From positions 1 through 7,328 of the forward strand of contig JBBRPS010000526.1 in assembly GCA_038227745.1 (NCBI GenBank): a stretch of DNA of 7,328 bases, read 5' to 3'. The notes below the pieces were generated by a model. It was not told the origin of the DNA. It saw nothing but the letters and a program-made list of their open reading frames with translations, and ran no database searches. Shown here piece by piece: positions 1 through 5,994 of this stretch (the stretch's first letter is position 1; every line of letters begins with the position of its first letter). The stretch is from DASPXY01 sp038227745 (GTDB taxonomy: Bacteria; Planctomycetota; Planctomycetia; Gemmatales; Gemmataceae). Both the position numbers and the translations under genes were made by a program.

Positions 1-252
1 GAGGGCCTCTTGCCCCGTGGCCGCGTCCCACACCTTCACCGTCTGGTCCCACGAGGCGCTGGCCAGGCGCTTGCCGTCGGGGCTGTACGCCACGGCGCTG
101 ACCGGGGCCGTGTGGCCCTTGAGGGTGAGGGCCTCTTGCCCCGTGGCCGCGTCCCACACCTTCACCGTCTTGTCCCCCGAGGCGCTGGCCAGGCGCTTGC
201 CGTCGGGGCTGTACGCCACGGCGGTGACAACGCTCGTGTGGCCCCTGAGGGA
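1..252 (-). repeat. Tandem 126-bp DNA repeat encoding WD40 blades
   Basis: Positions 1-126 and 127-252 are two copies of a 42-codon unit, differing at about 10 of 126 bases by eye; most differences cluster at 96-109 and 222-235. Each encodes one WD40 blade with GHT, SPDGKRLASAS and KVWDAATGQE. A third, more diverged unit begins at 253 and carries about seven extra residues (around GLPVEGKPGE). High nucleotide identity points to recent duplication or gene conversion of blades. Confidence 0.85.
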
Positions 253-2301
253 GAGGACCTCTTGGCCCGTCTGCGCGTCCCACACCTTCACCTCTCCGGG
301 CTTGCCCTCCACGGGCAAACCGCTGCTGGCGGAGGCGAGGCGCTTGCCGTCGGGGCTGAACGCCACGGCGCTGACCCCGCCCGTGTGGCCCTTGAAGGAG
401 CGGCAGGGCTGGGTCTGCTGGGTCCGGCAGAGCAGGTAATCATGCTCCCAACCCTGCCGCTTCAGGTCGCATTGGTACAGGATCTTCAGGGCCTCGGCTG
501 GGCGGCCGCGCTCGATCTCGGCCTGGGCCTCGCGCAGGCGGAAGGCATAGGCCACGAACTCCGCCCGATCCAGCTCCTTCTGCACCTTCACCTTCTCCTT
601 CTCCACCTCCTTCAACGCCTTCTCCGCTCGGTCCTGTTGATCCTTGGCCTTTTGCTCATTCGTTTTGGCAATGCCCGCTTCTCGCTTGGCCAGATCGGCG
701 TTCGTGTTCGCCTTGTCCGCGTTGAGGCTGGACTCCCAGGCGAAGTGACCCGCCACCGCCGCGCCCAGAACCAGGGTCGCCGCGACGCCCCCCGTGAGCG
801 TGGCCGCTAACGGGTTCTTGCGGCACCACTTCCCCAGCCGTTCCAGCATCCCGATGCGCCTGGCATAGATCGGCTCGCCTTCCAGCCAGCGGCGCAGGTC
901 ATCGGCGAACTCCTGGCAACCGGCGTAACGCTTCTGCGGGTCTTTCTCCAGGCACTTCAGGCAGATGGTTTCCAGATCGCGTGGGATCTTGCGGTTGACG
1001 CTCCCCGGCGCTTTCGCCTCGGTGTTCAGGTGATGGAAGATGACCAGGTCCGGCGGGCCGCTGAACGGCGTCTGTCCCGTGAGCAGTTCGTACAGCAGCA
1101 CGCCGAGGCTGTACTGGTCGCTGGCCGGGAGGGCCTCGCCGCTCTTGCCGCGGGCCTGCTCGGGGGCCATGTAGAGCGGCGTGCCCAGGATGGCGCCGTC
1201 CTGCGTCAGCCGCTCCTCCCCCTCCTGGCGCGCCGCCAGCCCGAAGTCCATCAGCAGCGGCTCGCCGCGCTCGTCCAGCATCACGTTCGCCGGCTTGACG
1301 TCCCGGTGAACGATCCCCAGCGCATGGGCGTAGGCCAGCGCCTCGGCCAGGTGGCGCACCAGCTGCGCCGCGCCGCGGAAGTCGGGGCGGGCCTCCTCGA
1401 TCTGGGCCTCCAGAGTGCGGCCGGCGATGAAGGCCGAGGCGATGTAGTAACGGGCGCCGTCCTGGCCGGCGTCGAAGAGCGGCACGATGTGCGGGTGCCG
1501 CAGCTGGGCCGCCGACTTCGCCTCGCCCAGGAAGCGCTGCACGCGCGCCGGCGTCTTGAGGGACTCGGCCTTGGCGACCTTGAGCGCGACCTCGCGGTCG
1601 AGCTGCGGGTCGTGGGCGCGGTAGACGACGCCGAACGCCCCCTCCCCCAGCTGCTGCCGGATGGTGAAGCGGCCAACCCGGGCGGGCAGATCCTCCGCCG
1701 TGCGCGGCGCCTGCGGGGGAGTCTGCGGCGGCGCCGGCGGGCGCGGCGTGATGGCCTGCCGGGCGGGCGCCGGGCGGTCGGTAGCCAGGGACAGAGTCGC
1801 GTTCCCGGCTCCGCGCGGGACATCCGTGAACGTCTCTCCGGGAGCGGTTCCATTCTGCTGCCGGGCGGTCGGGCCAGGCGCAAGGGCGACCACGGCGGAG
1901 GGAGGTATCGCACCCAGCGTTCGCGTGGCTGAGGCCACCTGCGCGGGTGGAGCGCTCGCAGTCACGGCCGGGGTGGCGCCCCCGGGAGCGAGCGAGAGCG
2001 TGGCGTTCACGGCCACTCGGGGCGGATCCGTGAGAGTCTGCGCGGGAGCCGCCGCAGCCCCGTTCGTCTGCCGGGCGGGCGGGCTACCCGTAGACGCGCC
2101 CGGGGCCGGCGGAGGTTCCGGAGGAAGCGACAGCGTCGCGGAAGCGGTTGGCGCGGCCGGGGTGGTCAACGTCTTCGGCGGCGGTGCCGGCAGGGCGAAG
2201 ACCTGACCGCAGCGGGTGCAGCGTATCTGCCGGCCGAGGTGTTCTTCCGTGACGCGCAGGGTTTGACCGCAGGACGGATGCGGGCAGCGGATGAGAGGCA
2301 T
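1..2301 (-). CDS. Membrane-anchored Ser/Thr protein kinase with N-terminal zinc ribbon and C-terminal WD40 repeats (partial, 3' end outside window)
   Basis: This is a Hanks-type Ser/Thr kinase, read from an ATG at 2301 with no stop to the window edge (767 codons seen). Residues 1-36 form a zinc ribbon with Cys6, Cys11, Cys28 and Cys31. Residues 38-207 are a Pro/Ala/Thr-rich linker containing the motif TLSL at 56, 101 and 169. The kinase domain starts near residue 210: glycine loop GEGAFG (219-224), catalytic Lys241 in VALK, HRD 332-334, DFG 352-354 and APE 379-381, so it should be active. One transmembrane helix lies at about 498-520. A charged, probably coiled-coil stretch follows (about 523-575), then WD40 repeats whose GH dipeptides end at His639, His688 and His730. 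The kinase should face the cytoplasm and the WD40 propeller the other side of the membrane. The repeats continue past the window. The domain order is typical of planctomycetes. The substrate is unknown. Confidence 0.93.
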   Translation of the reverse strand, partial: MPLIRCPHPSCGQTLRVTEEHLGRQIRCTRCGQVFALPAPPPKTLTTPAAPTASATLSLPPEPPPAPGASTGSPPARQTNGAAAAPAQTLTDPPRVAVNATLSLAPGGATPAVTASAPPAQVASATRTLGAIPPSAVVALAPGPTARQQNGTAPGETFTDVPRGAGNATLSLATDRPAPARQAITPRPPAPPQTPPQAPRTAEDLPARVGRFTIRQQLGEGAFGVVYRAHDPQLDREVALKVAKAESLKTPARVQRFLGEAKSAAQLRHPHIVPLFDAGQDGARYYIASAFIAGRTLEAQIEEARPDFRGAAQLVRHLAEALAYAHALGIVHRDVKPANVMLDERGEPLLMDFGLAARQEGEERLTQDGAILGTPLYMAPEQARGKSGEALPASDQYSLGVLLYELLTGQTPFSGPPDLVIFHHLNTEAKAPGSVNRKIPRDLETICLKCLEKDPQKRYAGCQEFADDLRRWLEGEPIYARRIGMLERLGKWCRKNPLAATLTGGVAATLVLGAAVAGHFAWESSLNADKANTNADLAKREAGIAKTNEQKAKDQQDRAEKALKEVEKEKVKVQKELDRAEFVAYAFRLREAQAEIERGRPAEALKILYQCDLKRQGWEHDYLLCRTQQTQPCRSFKGHTGGVSAVAFSPDGKRLASASSGLPVEGKPGEVKVWDAQTGQEVLSLRGHTSVVTAVAYSPDGKRLASASGDKTVKVWDAATGQEALTLKGHTAPVSAVAYSPDGKRLASASWDQTVKVWDAATGQEAL

Positions 2302-2308
2302 GGTCGGA

Positions 2309-2315
2309 CTCTCCC
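2309..2315 (-). promoter_or_regulatory. Ribosome binding site of the WD40 kinase
   Basis: On the minus strand GGGAGAG lies seven bases before the ATG at 2301. It supports that start, as does the zinc ribbon beginning at once after it (MPLIRCP). Confidence 0.55.
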
Positions 2316-2353
2316 GGGGTCGCGAGGACAAGGCCGACGCTGCCAGGGACGGC

Positions 2354-2608
2354 TCAACGCGGACACGTCCACGCGGGCCGACGCCGGGGCGGAGGCGGAA
2401 TCGTATGAGCAAGCCACTGTAGACGGTCGAGGACCGTGCCGTCAATGGTCCAGGGATGATTTTGCTGTTGTAGCCGATTGCCGCAAGCCGCCCGACACCG
2501 CGGGGTGACGACCGCGGTCGCGATCTCGGAGGAAGGCACCGTCCGCTGACGTTCGGCCACCCGTGCGTCCCCGGCATGGAGCAGCGTATCCGTGTCGAGC
2601 AGGTACAT
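2354..2608 (-). pseudogene. Decayed PIN-domain (VapC-like toxin) fragment
   Basis: An 84-codon frame starts MYLLDTDTLLHAGDARVAER and continues to ...EIATAVVT at about codon 35 (position 2504). This resembles the first third of VapC-type PIN ribonucleases, including the N-terminal LDTD with the first catalytic Asp (Asp5). After codon 35 the resemblance stops: the expected conserved Glu after the VVT strand and the C-terminal acidic residues are absent, and I do not see them in the other minus-strand frames down to 2302. Full VapC proteins run about 130-140 residues. No antitoxin gene precedes it; that side is repeat DNA. I read it as a truncated, inactive remnant. A small unrelated hypothetical protein is possible but less likely. 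The assignment rests on recalled family motifs. Confidence 0.55.
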
Positions 2609-2651
2609 TAGAGCGGTTTACAGATGGCTGTAGCGGAGGGGAGAAGGCTCG

Positions 2652-2711
2652 TCAGCCCCCTTCAGGGGGCTTGCCGCGCAGCGGTGCAGGCCCGCCCTTG
2701 CAGGGCGGGTG
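2652..2711 (+). repeat. Left arm of a 60-bp perfect inverted repeat
   Basis: Positions 2652-2711 are the exact reverse complement of 2852-2911. The arm contains an 18-bp palindrome (AGCCCCCT, TC, AGGGGGCT) followed by a second small inverted pair around CCCGCCCTTGCAGGGCGGG. The arms enclose about 140 bp, including another palindrome. Confidence 0.9.
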
Positions 2712-2743
2712 GAAGGAAGAGGGGCCGTTTCCCGCATCCACTC

Positions 2744-2830
2744 TCAGCCCCCTTCAGGGGGCTTCTCGCAGTGCGGCTTCAGCCAAAGAGGCTAAAGCCG
2801 AACAGCGAGAAGCCCCCTGAAGGGGGCTGA
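2744..2830. repeat. 87-bp imperfect palindrome nested inside the larger inverted repeat
   Basis: Arms 2744-2769 and 2805-2830 pair over 26 bp without mismatch. The pairing continues inward on the same axis (2774-2779 with 2795-2800, and 2781-2784 with 2790-2793), leaving a five-base loop. Its centre (2787) is about 5 bp off the centre of the enclosing 60-bp repeat, so the two structures were probably assembled separately. It is similar to a REP or MITE-like unit. No transposase is present. Confidence 0.85.
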
Positions 2831-2851
2831 AGAACTGGGCACAGCCTCGCT

Positions 2852-2911
2852 CACCCGCCCTGCAAGGGCGGGCCTGCACCGCTGCGCGGCAAGCCCCCTG
2901 AAGGGGGCTGA
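2852..2911 (-). repeat. Right arm of the 60-bp perfect inverted repeat
   Basis: This is the exact reverse complement of 2652-2711. Its end overlaps a 28-bp direct repeat: 2891-2918 repeats 2810-2837, so the element has both inverted and direct copies of the same AGCCCCCT-centred unit. Confidence 0.9.
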
Positions 2912-2940
2912 AGAACTGCTTCGCTTGCCGCTCGCCTTGC

Positions 2941-2963
2941 CGGGGTGGCATCGAGACACCCCG
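2941..2963. other. Small hairpin upstream of the FHA kinase
   Basis: CGGGGTG (2941-2947) and CACCCCG (2957-2963) form a 7-bp stem with a nine-base loop, ten bases before an AAGGAG ribosome-binding motif. It has no T-tract and is not a standard terminator. A role in the leader of the following gene is possible but unproven. Confidence 0.3.
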
Positions 2964-2972
2964 CCTGATAAA

Positions 2973-2978
2973 AAGGAG
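2973..2978 (+). promoter_or_regulatory. AAGGAG motif before the FHA kinase
   Basis: This is a strong Shine-Dalgarno match, but badly placed: 15 bases before the in-frame GTG at 2994 and 42 bases before the ATG at 3021. It favours the GTG start over the ATG, against the domain evidence. It may also be fortuitous. Confidence 0.35.
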
Positions 2979-3020
2979 TGGTGATCACGACTCGTGGTAC
3001 TCTTACCCCCCTTGGCCGAC

Positions 3021-4283
3021 ATGCGCCTGACGCTCACCGTTACCGAAGGCCCCCACCGCGGCGAAGTCTACACTTTCGAGGGGCACGACACCTTCCTCGT
3101 CGGGCGCTCACCGGACGTCCACTTCTCGCTGCCAGAGAAGGACCCGTATTTCTCGCGGCTGCACTTCATGGTTGAAGTCAATCCGCCGCTGTGCCGCCTC
3201 GTGGACATGAAGAGCCACAACGGCACCTCCGTCAATGGCCGGCGTGTCGAAAGCCCCGTGGACCTCAAGGACGGCGACGAGATCCGGGCCGGCCACACCC
3301 TCCTGCGCCTGCGCGTGGAGCCGGGCGGACCGGCCGATCCGGTCGGCACCCTGTCCCTCGCCTCGGCGGCCACGGCGCCGCCGCAGGCCGACAAACCCGC
3401 GGACCCTTATGGGACGTGGACCGAGCCGTCTGCCAGCACGGCGCCGGACCCCGGCGTGGTCCCCGGCTACCGCATCGTCGAAGAACTGGGCCGCGGCGGC
3501 ATGGGCGTCGTCTACCGGGCCGTGCGCGCGGCCGACGGCGCCCCGGTCGCGCTGAAGACCATCTTGCCCGCCGTGTCGGCAACGCCGAAGACCGTGGAGC
3601 GGTTCCTGCGCGAGGCCGGTATCCTGAAGGGGCTGGAGCACCCGCACATCGTCAGCTTCCGCGACCTGGGCGAGAGCGGCGGCCTGCTCTACTTCGCGAT
3701 GGACCTCGTCCCCGGCACCGACGCCTCCCGCATCGTCAAGGGCCAGGGTCCGCTGGCGGTCGGGCGGGCGGTGCGGCTGGTGTGCCAGTTGCTCGACGCG
3801 CTGGCGTACGCGCACGCCAAGGGGATCGTGCATCGCGACATCAAGCCGGCCAATGTGCTCGTGGCGGGGCAGGGCGAGCAGGAGGTGGTGAAGCTGGCCG
3901 ACTTCGGCCTGGCCCGCACCTACCAGGCGTCGCAGCTCAGCGGCCTGACGATGACCGGCAGTGCGGGCGGCACGCCGTCGTTCATGCCGCCCGAGCAGGT
4001 CCTCGACTTCCGCTCGGTCCGCCCGCCCGCCGACCAGTACGCCGCGGCCGCCACGTTGTACAACCTGCTGACGGGCCACCACGTCTATGAGCTGGCACTC
4101 TCGGCGCAGGACATGTTCCGCCAGATCCTGTTGACCGACCCGGTGCCGATCCAGGAGCGCCGGGCGGATGTCCCGGCCCCGCTCGCGGCCGTCATCCACC
4201 GCGCTCTCGCCCGCCGCCCGGAAGACCGCTTCGCGGACGTCGCCGCCATGCGGGTCGCCCTGCTTCCCTTCCGCCAGGCGTAG
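3021..4283 (+). CDS. FHA domain-Ser/Thr protein kinase
   Basis: This 420-residue soluble protein combines a phosphothreonine-binding FHA domain with a Hanks-type kinase. The FHA domain (about residues 3-98) shows GRS 28-30, SRLH 45-48 and SHNGT 65-69, the usual phosphopeptide-contacting positions. A Pro/Ala/Thr linker (about 99-147) follows and includes TLSL at 110-113. The kinase (about 150-417) has LGRGGMG 156-162, Lys179, Glu198, HRD 271-273 with Lys275 and Asn278, DFG 294-296 and a PPE (323-325) in place of APE; all catalytic residues are present. I see no membrane helix and no extra C-terminal domain. I chose the ATG at 3021 because the FHA fold begins directly there (MRLTLTVTEGPHRGE); a GTG at 2994 would add nine residues and is closer to AAGGAG. 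It is divergent from the WD40 kinase and is followed by a 368-bp gap, so it probably is not co-transcribed with sbcD. Targets are unknown. Confidence 0.93.
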   Translation: MRLTLTVTEGPHRGEVYTFEGHDTFLVGRSPDVHFSLPEKDPYFSRLHFMVEVNPPLCRLVDMKSHNGTSVNGRRVESPVDLKDGDEIRAGHTLLRLRVEPGGPADPVGTLSLASAATAPPQADKPADPYGTWTEPSASTAPDPGVVPGYRIVEELGRGGMGVVYRAVRAADGAPVALKTILPAVSATPKTVERFLREAGILKGLEHPHIVSFRDLGESGGLLYFAMDLVPGTDASRIVKGQGPLAVGRAVRLVCQLLDALAYAHAKGIVHRDIKPANVLVAGQGEQEVVKLADFGLARTYQASQLSGLTMTGSAGGTPSFMPPEQVLDFRSVRPPADQYAAAATLYNLLTGHHVYELALSAQDMFRQILLTDPVPIQERRADVPAPLAAVIHRALARRPEDRFADVAAMRVALLPFRQA

Positions 4284-4444
4284 GCCTTCCGACCCGCGCA
4301 GGGAAATGGGGCTGGACGTGCGTTGGAGAAAATCTGGCGAGCCGACCGCAAACTTTCCAGCAGACGGAAGGGCGTCGTTTGCCAGAGGGGGCGGGAGCAA
4401 GGACGGCGTTGCCACAGACTCTATTACGCCGGCACGAAAGATAG

Positions 4445-4554
4445 GGTGGTGTCTCAGCAGCGCTGCCAATTGCGGATTTCCCTGGGATTTTGTGCAGGCC
4501 GCCCCTCGAATTCCTTGGGAAAATGAGGGTTGGCAGCGCTGCTGAGACACCACC
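4445..4554. repeat. 110-bp element with 25-bp perfect terminal inverted repeats
   Basis: Arms 4445-4469 and 4530-4554 are perfect reverse complements, beginning GGTGGTGTCTCAGC. The pairing weakens inward but resumes around the TTTCCC/GGGAAA segments (near 4477-4482 and 4517-4522). The ends and size suit a miniature inverted-repeat element. I see no clear target-site duplication beside it, and no T-run that would make it an ordinary terminator. Confidence 0.82.
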
Positions 4555-4627
4555 AAATCCCGCACTCTCCCTCGAAACCGGCCGTCCGGAACCGGCCTCG
4601 CGCCGCTGCTGCCCTCGACCTGACGCC

Positions 4628-4651
4628 ACCTGAACAAGATAATACTCAGGT
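4628..4651. promoter_or_regulatory. Short inverted repeat abutting the sbcD start codon
   Basis: ACCTGA (4628-4633) and TCAGGT (4646-4651) flank a 12-base AT-rich spacer and end exactly before the ATG at 4652. It could be an operator or a weak hairpin affecting initiation. No good Shine-Dalgarno motif is otherwise seen. This may be chance. Confidence 0.25.
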
Positions 4652-5878
4652 ATGAAAATCCTCCACACGGCCGACTGGCACCTCGGCGACCGCCTGGGGC
4701 GCCAGGACAGAACGGCAGACCTCCAGCGCGCCGTCGAGCGGGTGGCCCGCCTGTGCGAGGTGTACGCGGTGGATACGCTCCTCGTCGCCGGCGACCTGTT
4801 CAGTGAGGTGAGCAGGGCGGACAGCCTGCGCGAGTCGATTCGGCACCTGCAGGCGACCTTCGAGCCTTTTCTGCTGCGCGGCGGCTCTATCCTCACCCTG
4901 ACCGGCAACCACGACAACGAGAACTTCTGCCAGACGCTGCGCCTGGTAATGGACCTCGCCGCCCCGGCGTCGGGCCGCGCCGGCGACCTGCTGCCGCCCG
5001 GACGGCTCTACCTCGCCACCGAGCCGACGTACATCCGCCTGACCGACCGGCAGGGGCAGCAAGTGCAGTTCATCCTCATGCCCTACCCGACGCCGGCGCG
5101 CTACCTCCGCGACGTGGAGTCGCAGCGCTTCGGCACGTTGGAGGAAAAGAACCAGCGCCTCAAGATCGCGTTCGTCCGCACGCTGAAGGCCATCCAGGAG
5201 GAACCGAACTTCGACCGCAAATTGCCGACGGTCCTGGGAGCACACGTCCACGTCCACGGGGCGACGCTGCCGGGCCTCTTCCGCATTACGGACCAGGAGA
5301 GCATCGTCTTCGAGGAGGGCGAGATCCCCGAGCACCTGGCGTACGTGGCGCTGGGGCACATCCACCGCAGCCAGGCAATCCGCGGCCTGACGCACGTCCG
5401 TTACTCCGGGAGTATCGAGCGGCTGGACCTGGGCGAGCAGGCCGACGACAAGGGCGTGGTACTGCTGGAGGTCGGCGCCGGCGGCTTGCAGGGCGAGCCA
5501 GTCGTGCTGCCGCTGGAGGCGACGCCCGTCTACGCCATCGACGTCCACGACGCGAAGACGGAGATCCCGCTGCTGGCGGACAAGTACCTCGATGCAGAGC
5601 GGGCACTGGTCAACATCCAGTTCACCTACACCGCGGGCAAGGACAACCTGGAGGAGATCCTGCGCGATCTGGAGACAATCTTCCCCCGCTGGTACGCGCG
5701 CCAATGGACCGAGGCGGGGGCGCTGGGCCAGTCGCTGACCGCCGACGAGGCGGCGCGGCACAAGAGCTTCGAGGACACGGTGCGCGACTACCTGCGCCAG
5801 GAACTGACGAATCACCCCGACGCCGTGCGCGACGCGGTGCTGGCGCGGCTGGAGGCGCTGCTGACGGAACTGCAGTGA
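4652..5878 (+). CDS. sbcD: SbcD/Mre11-type DNA repair nuclease
   Basis: This 408-residue calcineurin-like metallophosphoesterase is the nuclease subunit of an SbcCD (Mre11-Rad50) complex. The family uses two Mn ions to cut DNA ends and hairpins, gated by the partner ATPase. All five metal motifs can be read: DWH with Asp8 and His10; GDLF with Asp48; GNHD 85-88; the HVHVH cluster 198-202; and GHIH 235-238, followed by YSGS 251-254, which leads out of the nuclease core. Residues past about 280 form the capping and C-terminal region, whose sequence is not strongly diagnostic; in this family that part contacts the ATPase coiled coil. The start is fixed because the first metal motif falls at residue 8. 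The partner gene begins 116 bp downstream on the same strand; bacterial sbcD and sbcC are commonly adjacent or overlapping, so this gap is wide. It could be annotated simply as a DNA repair exonuclease. Confidence 0.93.
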   Translation: MKILHTADWHLGDRLGRQDRTADLQRAVERVARLCEVYAVDTLLVAGDLFSEVSRADSLRESIRHLQATFEPFLLRGGSILTLTGNHDNENFCQTLRLVMDLAAPASGRAGDLLPPGRLYLATEPTYIRLTDRQGQQVQFILMPYPTPARYLRDVESQRFGTLEEKNQRLKIAFVRTLKAIQEEPNFDRKLPTVLGAHVHVHGATLPGLFRITDQESIVFEEGEIPEHLAYVALGHIHRSQAIRGLTHVRYSGSIERLDLGEQADDKGVVLLEVGAGGLQGEPVVLPLEATPVYAIDVHDAKTEIPLLADKYLDAERALVNIQFTYTAGKDNLEEILRDLETIFPRWYARQWTEAGALGQSLTADEAARHKSFEDTVRDYLRQELTNHPDAVRDAVLARLEALLTELQ

Positions 5879-5879
5879 C

Positions 5880-5978
5880 CCGGGTTCGTGGGCGACTCGC
5901 GGAGCGAGTCGCGGGGGCGCGTGCTCGATGAGTTCACGCGCCCCTGCGACTCGCGGAGCGAGTCGCCCACGAACCCGG
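5880..5978. repeat. 99-bp palindrome in the sbcD-sbcC gap
   Basis: The palindrome is centred at 5929. Pairing runs 5880-5900 with 5958-5978 (21 bp), 5904-5912 with 5946-5954 (9 bp) and 5914-5922 with 5936-5944 (9 bp), interrupted by a three-base and a one-base mismatch, with a 13-base loop. Each half also contains its own small palindrome: GCGACTCGC, a GGA spacer, then GCGAGTCGC (5892-5912 and 5946-5966). It fills nearly the whole intergenic space, starting two bases after the sbcD stop codon. It resembles a pair of REP-type units in inverted order. There is no T-tract. Confidence 0.92.
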
Positions 5979-5984
5979 AACGAC

Positions 5985-5990
5985 GAGGTG
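5985..5990 (+). promoter_or_regulatory. Ribosome binding site of sbcC
   Basis: GAGGTG lies four bases before the ATG at 5995, just outside the palindrome. The GAGG core has a six-base spacer, and it supports this start. Confidence 0.55.
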
Positions 5991-5994
5991 CAAC

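Larger units (their letters stand above)
4284..4651. other. Gene-free gap between the FHA kinase and sbcD
   Basis: I see no convincing gene in these 368 bases; short open frames here have no recognisable motifs. The main content is the 110-bp inverted repeat at 4445-4554. Just before sbcD an AT-richer patch (GATAAT at 4638-4643) could be part of a promoter, but no matching -35 box is clear. Confidence 0.6.

Noticed and set aside
1030..1932. 300-codon open frame on the plus strand
   Set aside because: It is antisense to the kinase domain of the WD40 kinase, is Arg/Leu/Gly-rich and has no motifs.
2746..2763. Rho-independent terminator
   Set aside because: The 18-bp palindromes form GC-rich hairpins but no T-tract follows on either strand. 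The same applies to 4445-4554 and 5880-5978.
2652..2918. CRISPR array
   Set aside because: The repeats are palindromic, of mixed orientation and irregularly spaced, with no uniform unique spacers and no cas genes.
2563..3037. Several 65-85 codon open frames on both strands containing SPLQGA and RPCRAG peptides
   Set aside because: These are translations of the inverted repeats themselves and recur because the DNA repeats. There is no independent evidence of coding.
4323..4545. Small genes between the FHA kinase and sbcD
   Set aside because: Short plus-strand frames cross the left arm of the inverted repeat, lack ribosome sites and have no familiar motifs.
3108..4637. 509-codon open frame on the minus strand
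   Set aside because: It is antisense to the FHA kinase and runs into the 110-bp inverted repeat. It shows no recognisable domain, while the plus frame carries every kinase motif.
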